64,000 nucleotides of DNA from contig CM031552.1 of the NCBI GenBank assembly GCA_018466975.1, forward strand, positions 868,001-932,000, given 5' to 3'. Each line of letters starts with the position of its first letter. Position 1 is the stretch's first letter. The DNA comes from Sparassis latifolia. Lineage: Eukaryota > Basidiomycota > Agaricomycetes > Polyporales > Sparassidaceae. Made by a program: the position numbers and the translations under genes. Shown here one piece after another: positions 42,442 to 52,530 of the stretch. A model generated the notes under the pieces. The model did no database searches. It saw nothing but the letters and a program-made list of their open reading frames with translations, and was not told the DNA's origin.

Positions 42442-43217
42442 TGCGCCCTTATATCCCCGACTGGCTGGCTTGCCCTTCTGCGGAATTCCGGAAGATGATC
42501 GGTGTCAAAGGTGGCCTCGTCCAGAACCGGAGGTAGTGCAGCTGACCCCTGTTGACATGTAGGGACGTGATTACTCTCCTGAATTAGAAGACAGGAGGGT
42601 GCATGCTTCTGGACATTGGACGTGGGACAGCTCTCGCCTCTGCAAGAACATCCGATTGCGACTACACTCCCAACCTACGAGATGGATTTTGACCTTCTCC
42701 GACGGTCGCAGGCGGCACTGAAGACAGGCGTGCGCTAGTTCCGGACAGTCTGTAGTACACCAGGCCGTCAACTGAGACGGACCTCGACGTAATTCCCGTT
42801 CATACCTTATCCAACTAATTCAGTGCCCTGATACTGCGCAAAACTTCTATCAGTACTAGTATGAGCTGTGTGAGACGACGGGTTATAATTCTGGGATTGC
42901 CACCGACCAATCGGCCTAAAGAGAGTGGTTCGTAGAGCGCCTGATAGCGATGAATGGACGAACTTACCATTATAGCCCATTTCGAACGAGTCATAAACGC
43001 GTCGCATGGGGGAGCTTCTTGCGGGCCGTTCAATAGCCACTACATACGACCAGCGCCCAGTCGGGGTGTCGCCATCCAAGATCATTTGGGAAGCGGAGTG
43101 TATAAGTTTACCAGAGCGTCTCTGGACACTGCCTTCAGCGGCATCGTTAAGACTTCGACGCGTTCAACTGGACTCCTTGACGCCCCCTTCCCCTCTGCAG
43201 CCCTAGCGCCTGATAAC
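42442..43217. promoter_or_regulatory. Bidirectional promoter region of the glycan gene pair
   Basis: 776 nt between the two divergent starts. No coding potential. It should contain control elements for both genes. No clear repeat motif noticed. Confidence 0.5.
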
Positions 43218-44917
43218 ATGCCAGAAATGGAGGTATGTTGCACGTTAGACCGCACAAAATAACAAGAAAGTCACGTACGATACGACAGGGCAGTCTTAAC
43301 TCTTCGTCAGACAACGACAGCCCTCAAGACGAAGGCCTCAGATTCACCCCAACCCAGGATTGGTTTTCTTTCAACATTAATACTTGGAGACTGCTCTTTC
43401 CCAGGGTGACGTCTCCAACGCCGCGTGTGTTGGAGATTGGATCCTGGGAGGGTCGTTCCGCCGTTTTTCTCCTGACAGAGCTTTGTGCCAAAGGCGGAGA
43501 CATCGTCTGTGTGGACCATTTCGACCTCATGCGAACCAGTGCGGGACGGGAGCGGTATGCGAAGATCACGCATAACCTCACCCTCACGAGAAAGCCGTTC
43601 CGCATCCTTGACCAGTTCAGCTTCCCGGCGCTGATGACTCTCTTGGAGGAAGAGATGTCAGCTGCCGATCCTGGCCTTGACTGGATCTACATAGATGGCT
43701 CGCATGAGGCCGACGACACCTTCTTGGACGGAGAACTAGCATGGCGCTTGGCCAAGAAGGGTGCTATCGTCATTTTCGACGACTATCGCTGGGACAAGGA
43801 GCCGGACGATAGCATCCACCACCCGAAACGCGGCATTGACGCGTTTATGACCCTCCACACTGGGGAGTACGAGGTATTGTCGAGCTCCACGCAGTACCAG
43901 GTTGTAATCCAGAAATCATCCGATATGCGCATCGGGTACCTTGTCACGGATAGAGTTGAACAAAGGTTGGACGACGCACTGGGATACGGCATCCATCTTG
44001 CGTTGACCGTTGACTCTGCATACGCCGCAGCGACTGCCGTCGCAATCCGCAGCGCGGTCGTACACACGAGCGGAAGGATGACAATCTACGTTGTCGATTG
44101 CGGGTTAACGATCAAGGATCGAGAAGGCATCCGCGTGTCTGCACCTCAGACACCAAATGTAACAATCATGTTCATCGATTTACCGAACCGTGCGTTCGCA
44201 GCCGGCGGAAATTCGACCTGGGCGAAGATAGACATGATCTCTCTCCTACCCGTTGAGCGCGTCCTGTACCTCGATGCCGACGTACTCGTTCGAGGAGACT
44301 TGAAGCGCCTGTGGGATGTGAATCTGGGGGGAAACGCCTTGGGAGCTGTCGTAGATCTGGGTTTTCCGATGGGCCACAGTGATATACAGCGGGCTGAGTA
44401 CTTCAACGCTGGGGTCCTGTTGATGGACTTGACCAAGATCAGAGCCAACATCGCCGACCTGAAGGAGCTTGCTGGAGTAATGAAAGAGTCCAGGTTTCGA
44501 GATCAGGACGTGTTGAACATCCACTTCCGTGGAGACTGGCTTCCGCTGGAGCTGAAGTGGAATGCGCAGGGATTGGGAACCTACGCCGAGCTTCCTTCGG
44601 CGGACCGTGACACACTCGACTTGTCGGATCTGCAGTGTCCGTCCATCGTGCATTTCACGGGCCCCGTTCACCCAGGAATAAAACACATTCTGAATCCCTA
44701 CTTACAACCATACACGGCCAAACCTTGGGGTTATGCTGGAGCGCCTGGACATCCATTCCAAGGAGAGTGGTGGCAAGTCGTAGAGCAGACGGCGTGGAAG
44801 GGCTGGAGGTCGACGAAATTTTTTCGCGAGACCTGCATCGGAGCTAAGGAAAAGGCAACACAGGATGCGTTGGAACAGTTCGAGGATATCGTCAAGCGCG
44901 AAACACCCATGGAGTAA
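43218..44917 (+). CDS. SAM-dependent methyltransferase fused to GT8 glycosyltransferase
   Basis: A 547-aa protein. Exon 1 is only 15 nt (43218-43232, MPEME), and an intron runs to 43288. The remaining 1.6 kb is one exon. Residues 30-220 form a class I methyltransferase (Methyltransf_24 type): PRVLEIGSWEGRSAVFLL (motif I), GDIVCVDHFD, DWIYIDGSHEADDTFLDGEL and AIVIFDDYRWD. Residues 240-500 form a GT8 domain: HLALTVDSAYAAATAVAIRS, ERVLYLDADVLVRGDLKRLW (metal-binding DxD), EYFNAGVLLMDLTKI, FRDQDVLNIHFRGDW and IVHFTGPVHPGIKHILNP. The product would methylate a sugar or small acceptor and transfer a hexose. No signal peptide or membrane segment is seen, so it may act in the cytosol or at a membrane with its neighbour. 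The divergent arrangement with the epimerase-GT gene suggests one pathway. Confidence 0.87.
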
Positions 44918-45517
44918 CGCAGCAAATGGCCCAGACAGTATTACTGGCACGTCAGAAAGTATAAATATGAGGGAGGTGAACAATGATGCATACATACCGG
45001 CGTACGTACTGACGGACCACGAGTCCCACGGAAGCTCTTTCTCATCGTCTGAACGAAGAGGAGTATTGCTGCAAGTGTGTAGACCTCAACACCTCGGGCC
45101 CGGGTGCGCGCGTCATGTCTGGACTTATTTACTATGTATGTTACACGGACTAAGTCGGCGGTGAACGACATTAGTCGCTTGTCGACCTCTTCTGAAGGTC
45201 GACGACGTCAAGGGTTTAATGTCGCGCTTAGATCACACGGCGTTAAAATAGGACTAGTACCTCGATTGCAAGCGCCGGGGCAAGAATGACAATGATGAAT
45301 CCATTACACGAAATAAACACAGCCTTAGGCTATGAAAGTCCGTCCGAGTAATCACACAGCATAAACTCGATACCTACCACGACGAAAGTACAAATATGGG
45401 TTTTATTGGATGTTCGCACAGTGCAAGATGGACAGTAAAAGAGCATACGGGAAGACGATGGGACAAGTACGAGGCAAGGCCAGATTGAATCGCGGGACGC
45501 CAGGGGTTTACCAGCGG
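44918..45517. other. Intergenic region between convergent genes
   Basis: 600 nt between the GT8 fusion stop and the WW-protein stop. No gene or repeat seen; probably two 3' UTRs. Confidence 0.4.
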
Positions 45518-46643
45518 TTGTCATCAAAGCCATCTTGGTATCCTGAAGAAGTCGCCGCGTCAGCAGAGGCAGCAGACACGCACAGCGCATCACGGCAAAC
45601 AGCACACACCTTGGTCGAACCCGACCTGGTCACCCTGGTCAAACCCAAAGCGGTCACCCTGGTTAAAACCAACCTGCTCCCCCTGGTCAAAACCGACCTG
45701 CTCCCCCTGGTTAAAACCGACCTGCTCGCCTTGGTTGAAACCCATGTTCTCGCCTTGGCCGAAGCCCATCTGTTCGCCTCGCTCGAAGCCGACCTCCTGC
45801 TCGTGGTGTTCAAACTTCTCGATACCCTCCGTCAGTAGGAAGCCGCCAAGTAAGCCAGCACCGCCTTGAATAATTGTCAGCCACACACAGCATATACAGG
45901 GACGAATGGCGCGGAGACAGAGGCGCACCTGCGGCGACGGCTGTCCCGATGCCATGATGCTTCTTGCGGGGCGCCTGTATAACTTCGACTTGTGACGCTG
46001 AGGCCATGCCCGGCGGTGGCATCGGCGAGCTCATGGGCGGGCGTCCTCCCAACCAACCTAACAGTGATATTGCGATCTCCGTTAGCTCGCACAGAAACCC
46101 ATAGCCACGGACGCTGCCACGCACCACGCTGCTCGTCCTGTTGCTGTACGGGGGGGCGCGAACCATACGGGCTCACTGGGCCCGGACCGGGGCTACGGCC
46201 AGGGCTGGGACCACCATACTGAGGCGTGTAGCTGTCGTATCGTTGCTGAGGAGGGGGAGGGCCCTGGCCGTATCGCACAGGCGGGTTGTATCCGCTCGGG
46301 GAGTAGGGACTGGCGCTCCGACGGTCGGGTGGGGGCGGCCCAGAGGGTGCCGCGTAGTGATGCGGCGACGACGAGGGCGGCCCGAGGGGGTGTACCCACG
46401 ACGGGCGGGGAGGGTCTTCACGCGTGTTCACGTAGAACCTGTTGGATCGCGGACGATGTCAGCCCCGAGCAGCGCCGTGGCAATCTGAGAGGTTACCATG
46501 CGTTGTAACTGCGAGATTACAGGATCAGCTGTAGATATGGAAAGAACTAACGATATCGACACGCACTTCGCATCGTATTGCTCAATCCACCCGGGAGGGA
46601 GATCCCGGGAGTCAGGGTTTCTTGGTTGACCTCCGTACGACAT
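45518..46643 (-). CDS. WW-domain protein with glycine-zipper and octapeptide repeats
   Basis: About 245 aa in five exons. The WW domain is split by an intron: LPPGWIEQYDAK, then RFYVNTREDPPRPSWVHPLG, with both tryptophans present. A Pro/Gly/Tyr-rich linker (PPPQQRYDSYTPQYGGPSPG) follows. Next come PRKKHHGIGTAVAAG and a glycine-zipper-like GGAGLLGGFLLTEGIEKFEH. The C-terminal part holds about eight degenerate eight-residue repeats of type GF(N/D)QGEQV (45619-45800), encoded by near-identical 24-nt units. It ends YQDGFDDNRW with TAA at 45520-45518. WW domains bind Pro-rich ligands. Proteins with this WW plus glycine-zipper layout are common in basidiomycetes, with unknown role. A membrane-associating function for the zipper is inferred. 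Confidence 0.82.
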
Positions 46644-47235
46644 GACTTGGTGGGTGTAGATGAAGAGAACTGCTGTGCAGCTGCAATCGCCTTCCGAGCC
46701 TTATATGTCGCGAGCCTGCGCGGCCGGCCCCGCTGATCCTTTCAAGTTTGTATCACTGATCTCTGGGAGTGTACACTGCCGCGGACAGTGTATAGCCCTT
46801 GAGACACTCTGCTTGCAACGTCTTGTGTTGTGCTGCGGTGCTCATCGCTTTCACTGAGCATGGCTGGATCGGTCTGAGCTGCATTGCCATTTCCGCCAAC
46901 TGTGCATGCATACATAGAGTATACACCAGCATACGTTTGTCACCGCGTGTGTTCTTGCCGACTTCCGTGCATACGATATCGTGACGTGTTAGTGCTGATC
47001 AATTGAGGTAGGTGTTCTCTTCTTGAACTCGTGCTGCGATCATCCCTCCGAGATCGTCTGTGTCCCTCAAACTGTTGCTCCAGCGTTCAATGCATAGCCA
47101 ACCAGTTGCAGTAACAGCGAAACCAACCAGTCCAATCATTAATCCGAACGCAATTACACGTATCGTCAAGCACTATGAATTCGAAAGAGCAGCGCCACGG
47201 CCTCCCTCGAGATGACTACTCAGCTAAGTAGCGGC
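46644..47235. other. Intergenic region
   Basis: 592 nt upstream of the WW gene and downstream of the HMG-box gene. No gene or repeat recognised; it should hold the WW-gene promoter. Confidence 0.4.
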
Positions 47236-48230
47236 TCAAGCCTTCGGTTTTTTGTGCTTCTTCTCTTTCACCAGCTGCTCCACTTTGGCAGGCGTCGCGA
47301 CGGGGAATGCTACGGGGGTCGCGATGGGCGTCGCAGCCGCATCCTTCTTCGACTTCTTGGGCGGCGGCGGCTTCACCTCATCCTCATCCTCGGAGCTGTC
47401 ATCAGACGATTCATCCTCAGAGCTGTCATCAGATGAAGTAACCACCGGTGCATGAGTCTCTTGTACTGGGGAAGCAACAGCCTGTGGAGGCCAACTTCAT
47501 CAGCTCCACATTCATGGCGAAGATCCAATGTGAACGTACAACCAGCGCTGCAGGAGCCGCTGTGGTTGCGGGAGTAACGTTGGGTGTAGTCGCGCTACGC
47601 TCGCTGTTGGCCTTGAGATACTCAGTCTTCTTGATCATCCACTCGTCCTTGGCAACCCTCTGGCGAATTTCATATGCCTGTGGAAGCGACCCATAAGCAT
47701 GTGCACGTTAAGTCAATCTCAGGAGCTAAGCACCTCTTTCTGCTCCTTCGGCATCTCAGTCCACAGCTTGGAAATGATCCCCAAAAGCGCGTTGTTCGGC
47801 AAGTCCGGATTTTTCTCTTTCAGCTCTTGGCGAACTTCGTTCTGGAAGAAGATGTAGGAGGACGCAGGACGCTTTGGTGCGTTCGGGTCCCTGGGTATCT
47901 TTTTCTTTTTCTCGCTTTCCTCAGTCACGACGCGCGACTTTCGCTTGCTTCCTGCGAGTGTAGGGGTAGTGGGAGGAGGGGCCATCACGAAGCCATTGGG
48001 ATGGGGCTGGATCGCGGCCGAGCTGTACGGGACATGGGTGACCATCTGCGCAAACTGGTCGGCGATGGCAGCGCAGTTGCGCATTGTCTCAGCTACAGCG
48101 CCGAGGCTGCCGATAAGCTAGGAGCCGCCCGACGTGTCGTAAGGACAGGGACGCGTATGGTGACGTGAGGGGGACTTGCCTGCATTTTCTGATACTCGAA
48201 TTGAGCGAGGCCCTCAGGGAGATTGGCCAT
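47236..48230 (-). CDS. HMG-box chromatin protein
   Basis: About 280 aa. Exon 1 (from ATG 48230) reads MANLPEGLAQFEYQKMQ and ends at 48180, followed by a GC donor (GCAAGT) instead of GT. Exon 2 begins LIGSLGAVAETMRNCAAIAD. The HMG box is RDPNAPKRPASSYIFFQNEV to LWTEMPKEQKEVLSS, continued in the next exon by AYEIRQRVAKDEWMIKKTEY. This is the sequence-nonspecific Nhp6/HMGB type of box, which bends DNA. A nuclear-localisation-like SEKKKKIPRD precedes it. The tail has an acidic Ser/Asp block (SSDDSSEDESSDDSSEDED) and a Lys-rich end (KEKKHKKPKA, TGA at 47238-47236). It probably acts as a chromatin architectural factor. It is divergent from the PNUTS-like gene. Confidence 0.88.
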
Positions 48231-48858
48231 GATGACTAGGCCGGTGAGCGCGAGCAAGGACTCGGACGCGTTGTAGTGAGGCAGTAAGAATGGCCTGAAG
48301 TGGGGGTAAGAAAGTGATGAAGCGTTTTTGATGCCAGCTAGACGTTGTATATGTTTGGTTCAATTGATATTTGTAGCACTTACAAACAGGTTTAAACCCC
48401 GTTAGTCCTCCTTTCTATCGACTCTATTGTGCCTCGCGTGACCAATTGAAGCGGTGTCAATCGATAGAGTCTTGCGCGTGTACGCTTGGAACAGAGCATT
48501 CTGCGCGAATTCTCGATGTGCAGACGGAGCATCCAAGATAGAGAGGTCGTAGCAAAGCACTGGATTTGTGCCTCGGCCATGCTCGGGGGAAAGCGTGGGA
48601 AAGGTACCCCAAAATGGTAAGCGGAGTTATAAAGGAGGGTTGAGATAGAAGCGGAGCCTGAAAGGGTGGTATCTTAGCCTGACCTCTGACCATCATCACG
48701 GACGGTGAACACGGCGACGACCTTGCAAGGTGATACCTATAGCGGGCAGTCGACGTCGCAGCTGTCTTGTCTTCTTGTCCATCTTGTTTGCACAGAAATA
48801 AGCCCAATTAGTGTTGCCGTAACGCTGAGAGCGCGAGTGCAAAAAAGAGTCGCTACAG
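48231..48858. promoter_or_regulatory. Divergent promoter, HMG-box gene / PNUTS-like gene
   Basis: 628 nt between divergent starts. No coding segment with support. No clear element recognised. Confidence 0.4.
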
Positions 48859-51800
48859 ATGGAATACAGTGGGGCGTGGCTGCAGCAGCACCAAATTCCC
48901 GATTTGCAGGCCGTCGCACACGACGGGCAGCATCCTGCGAACGATGACTGGAAGGAGAATACGTCCGTACAGCCGTCGGCGGCCTCCTCGCAGCCCATGG
49001 ATCTGAGCGATTTTGTGCTGGGGGACATGTCGGGTGAGCCTCTTTTCCAACCCCTTATTAAGCGCCGTCCGGCACCACATGGGCACTCGACACCCTCATG
49101 CAAACAACAAATGCTGATAATAACACCCGTCCAGTCCCACCGGCTTCGTCGAGCTCGCTGTCTTCCTCGTCGACGGGATACTTCGCGACGTTCCCCCAGC
49201 AGGGCTTCTTCTTATCGACTACGCCTGGACCGTTCAACGTCGTCCAATACGGCTCATCGCCATGGGCTCCCAACTCGAATCAACTGCCGTTGTCCAGCTA
49301 TTCCTCCCTCAACGGCGCAACAAGCGCATCCTCATCCGCACAACAACAATCTTCATCGTCGAACCCGACAATGATGATCGAGTGCGCATATTTCAGATTG
49401 TTTGGAACATCATCTCACCCGCTTTCCACAGTCCCGCCTTGACCACCATGAGCATGACTGCCATTAATTCTTCAGCGTCACCCTCGATCCAGCATTATCA
49501 GCATTCACCCCCTTTTCTCTCTTCACAGCCTCAACAACGCACACAATTTCAGTACCAGCATCAACCTCATCAACCTACATTATCCATTAACCCTTCCTTC
49601 GTTCATACCAGCACTTCACATTATCAAGCACCCCAGCTCCCTCGGTCGACATCGCAGCAGCAACAGCAACAGCAGGGGACGCTTTCTCCCTTTGTCTTGC
49701 ATTCTCCTGCCAATACACTTAATAGCCCCGTCACGCCAAATTCTTTTTATGCATCCTTGCAGCCGATACTTAATCATTCAGCACCGACCATATCGCCGGA
49801 GCAGCGGAAAATTGAGTTCCTCAACGGCATCAGGCCTCTTCTCTCTCCTACCTCGTTCACAGGTGCTGGCGCGGTATCGCAACTGGTAGGGTACATCGAG
49901 GATTACGGCGTACAGGAGGTCGAGCCCCAGACGCGATTGGAGATCCTGACGAAAATGAGGGACAACGCAGGTAATCATTACTTCCGTGCTTGGGTCGAGA
50001 ATGAAGTCGCGATGGACGTCACTCGCGAGTGGCTCAAGCTCGCGTATACTGGAAAGAACGATCCTCAGCTGGTAGAGACGATCATGCCTTTACTGCATGT
50101 ACGTGGCATGTGTGTCGATCATCGTAGCGCGCACCTGACGATCATCTTTATATGACCGACTGTTTAGGTTATCGACCGTCTGCCCTTGACAATCGAAAGC
50201 CTGAAATCCTCGAAACTTGGTAAGATTGTTGTCAGACTCGTGAAGGAGCCACCTGCCCCTGGTGAGTTACACTTCCTCATCGAACCAAGTGATCCCCACC
50301 TGCCAAGTGCAGCCTGCAAAGCTTCTGTAGTTGATCTGTTGCGTAATGCAACGATGATTGAGCCCTCCTACTGTATGAGCTTATGTGGACTGGCTATCAC
50401 GACCCGGACAATAAGTTATATGTATCTAATGATATCTTCCATCGCTCTATTAAACAGCGATCAAAGACATGGCAGCGAACCTGGAGCGTAAATGGCGACA
50501 ACTGCTCGCATCTAGTAGCGACTCGTCGAAACACCTGGACAGTGAACCGACAGAGGGTGGGTCACGTCAGTCCGTCGTAACGATAACCCCTCTGATATGT
50601 GCCCATAGATGTCAAGGGCAAGAAACGAAAAGCGGACGCCTTAAAAGCCGCCCCTCCTGCCAAGAAGGTCGTTTTGACCGCGCCGGGTTCGTCGTCAAAG
50701 CCTGTGGTTGTCAAGAAGGAGAGCAGCAAGTCTGTCGTTAGGGAGGTCAAGGACGCGAAAACAGACTCTTCGTTCTTCTCTGCTCCAAAACCGAAGGCAA
50801 AACTGCCGAGCTTCAAGAAAGCTGCTCCTGCGGTAGTCAAGAAGGAGCCGGATCCGAATGTCTCGCAACCGTCGTCCATCAACCCTTTCGAAGAGGCTCT
50901 CAAGTTGATGAAGTCGCGGAAGGACTCGCCTGCCACTGCTACCCCACCGCCTATGCCTGCGCCAAGTGTTCCTGTGGTATCGACGGGTTTGACCAGCTCT
51001 GGTAAGCAGAAGAAACGAGTCACATGGGCTCCCGAAGGCAAGCTTGAGATGGTCAAACTCATTGAGCGGGCTGTATACGACGATGATCCTGCGGATGTCA
51101 GCTCTCTTTCCTTCGTGTCTTTTTATGTACTGTACGTTAATTACGCGCTTTTCGCGCCGATACACAGGGTATGCACACAACACACAACGTTCGCGATCTT
51201 GACCGAGACGAGGGTGCGGCACTGCATGCCCACCTCTTCGAAGAGCAGATTGAATGGTTGGAGCCAATCCGTAAGCAAACACCAGCATAAATCCGTGTTA
51301 ATTCGCAATTATTAACATCTGCCCATGCAGTCATTGTCATCCCCCCAGACATCGATGCGCGTCCGAAAGGAGAACAAAGTCAGGAGAAGGTGACGCAGGA
51401 GCAGCGTGAGCAAAGCGCGCTGGTCGCGCTTTACATGTCCGCGGCGCAGATACCCGATAGCCCCGCCGAACCTCCGTCACAGATACCAGAAGAGCAGGTC
51501 GACGAGAAGGTCAGGATGATGCTGACCGGCCCCGAGGTCGACACGATCTTCTGGAGCGGAGGCGCGCCCGCGGCGCTAGAGCCACCCAAGTCGTCGGTAG
51601 CCGAGTTGGTGGGGCAGCTTGCTTCGAGTTCGGGCGACGTCACGATGGGAGACGCGTCACACGCGGGTCAGCAGCTGGATCCCAAGTCGTTCGGGTTTGA
51701 CCCAGCAACGATCCCAGCATTAGCGAACGTCACGCCGGAGCAGTTGCAGAACCTCATGCAGCAGGCGCAGGCTCTCGTCGCGCAGGGCGGCATGTTTGCG

Positions 51801-52155
51801 CCGGGTCAGTCTGGGGGTGAGCAGAACTGGGGTTCGTCTTCGTCTTCGACTAGCCAGTACCCAGATTATTCTGAGCGCGGAGGATACTACGACGAAGGTC
51901 GTGACCGACGGTGGTCAGAGGAAGGCTATAGCGACCGCGGGAGCAGCCGTGGGCGCACTCGGGGGCGTGGTAGAGGCCGCGGTGATGGATATAGAAGTAA
52001 TAAACGAAAGCCATGCAGCTTCTTTGCAGCGGGAAGGCGAGCATTAAATCTACAGTAAAGCGTGAACGAGAAAAACTGATGTGCATGTTTGCCCCTAAAA
52101 TTGCAGGTGCAGATATGGAGACCAGTGCGATTTCAGCCATGAACCCATCTACTGA
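48859..52155 (+). CDS. PNUTS-like PP1 nuclear targeting subunit (TFIIS N-domain, PP1 motif, CCCH finger)
   Basis: About 950 aa with three diagnostic parts. First, a TFIIS-N/LW domain: AGNHYFRAWVENEVAMDVT and VIDRLPLTIESLKSSKLGKI, preceded by a long Ser/Gln-rich region. Second, a PP1-docking motif KKRVTWAPEGKLEMVKLIE (RVTW, the RVxF class) after KPKAKLPSFKK. Third, a C-terminal CCCH zinc finger assembled over the last intron: CSFFAAGR joined to CRYGDQCDFSHEPIY (C-x7-C-x5-C-x3-H), ending at TGA 52153-52155. An RGG-type block (SRGRTRGRGRGRG) precedes it. This order matches animal PNUTS/PPP1R10 and fission-yeast Ppn1 in the phosphatase module of the polyadenylation/termination machinery. The last intron appears to use a GC donor (GCGAGC). 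It is convergent with the LDB gene. Confidence 0.85.
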
Positions 52156-52530
52156 CTTTATGCATGTATTATGGTATCACGTATACTCAGTTCTGTCATG
52201 ACATGGCTGTGTATGGCAGGTCGGTATCAGATCCGAGACGGGACCGATAACTTTCCCAGTCTCCTTTGATTGGTCAAAGTGCATGCACCACATAACCGCA
52301 ACATGACGACATTGCAGCAAGCAAAAAAACCGATAAATGATTAGTATACAGTACAGAGCACGATAAATAGAACGATGATAAAACAACATATCCACCGCCA
52401 TCCCGCCTCCGCTGGGCATGAGCCGCCCGCACTAGAATACAGATCTATGCTATGCTGGGATAGAGTATCAATGGGCCAATGATGCACGAGACCGAAAGCA
52501 AGATGAGAAATCCACTGGGAATACAACAAA
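52156..52530. other. Intergenic region between convergent genes
   Basis: 375 nt, AT-rich, between the PNUTS-like and LDB stops. Presumed 3' UTRs. Nothing else seen. Confidence 0.4.

Noticed and set aside
43307..44995. Long open frames antisense to the methyltransferase-GT8 gene
   Set aside because: They are shadows of the strong codon bias on the + strand and carry no recognisable domains.
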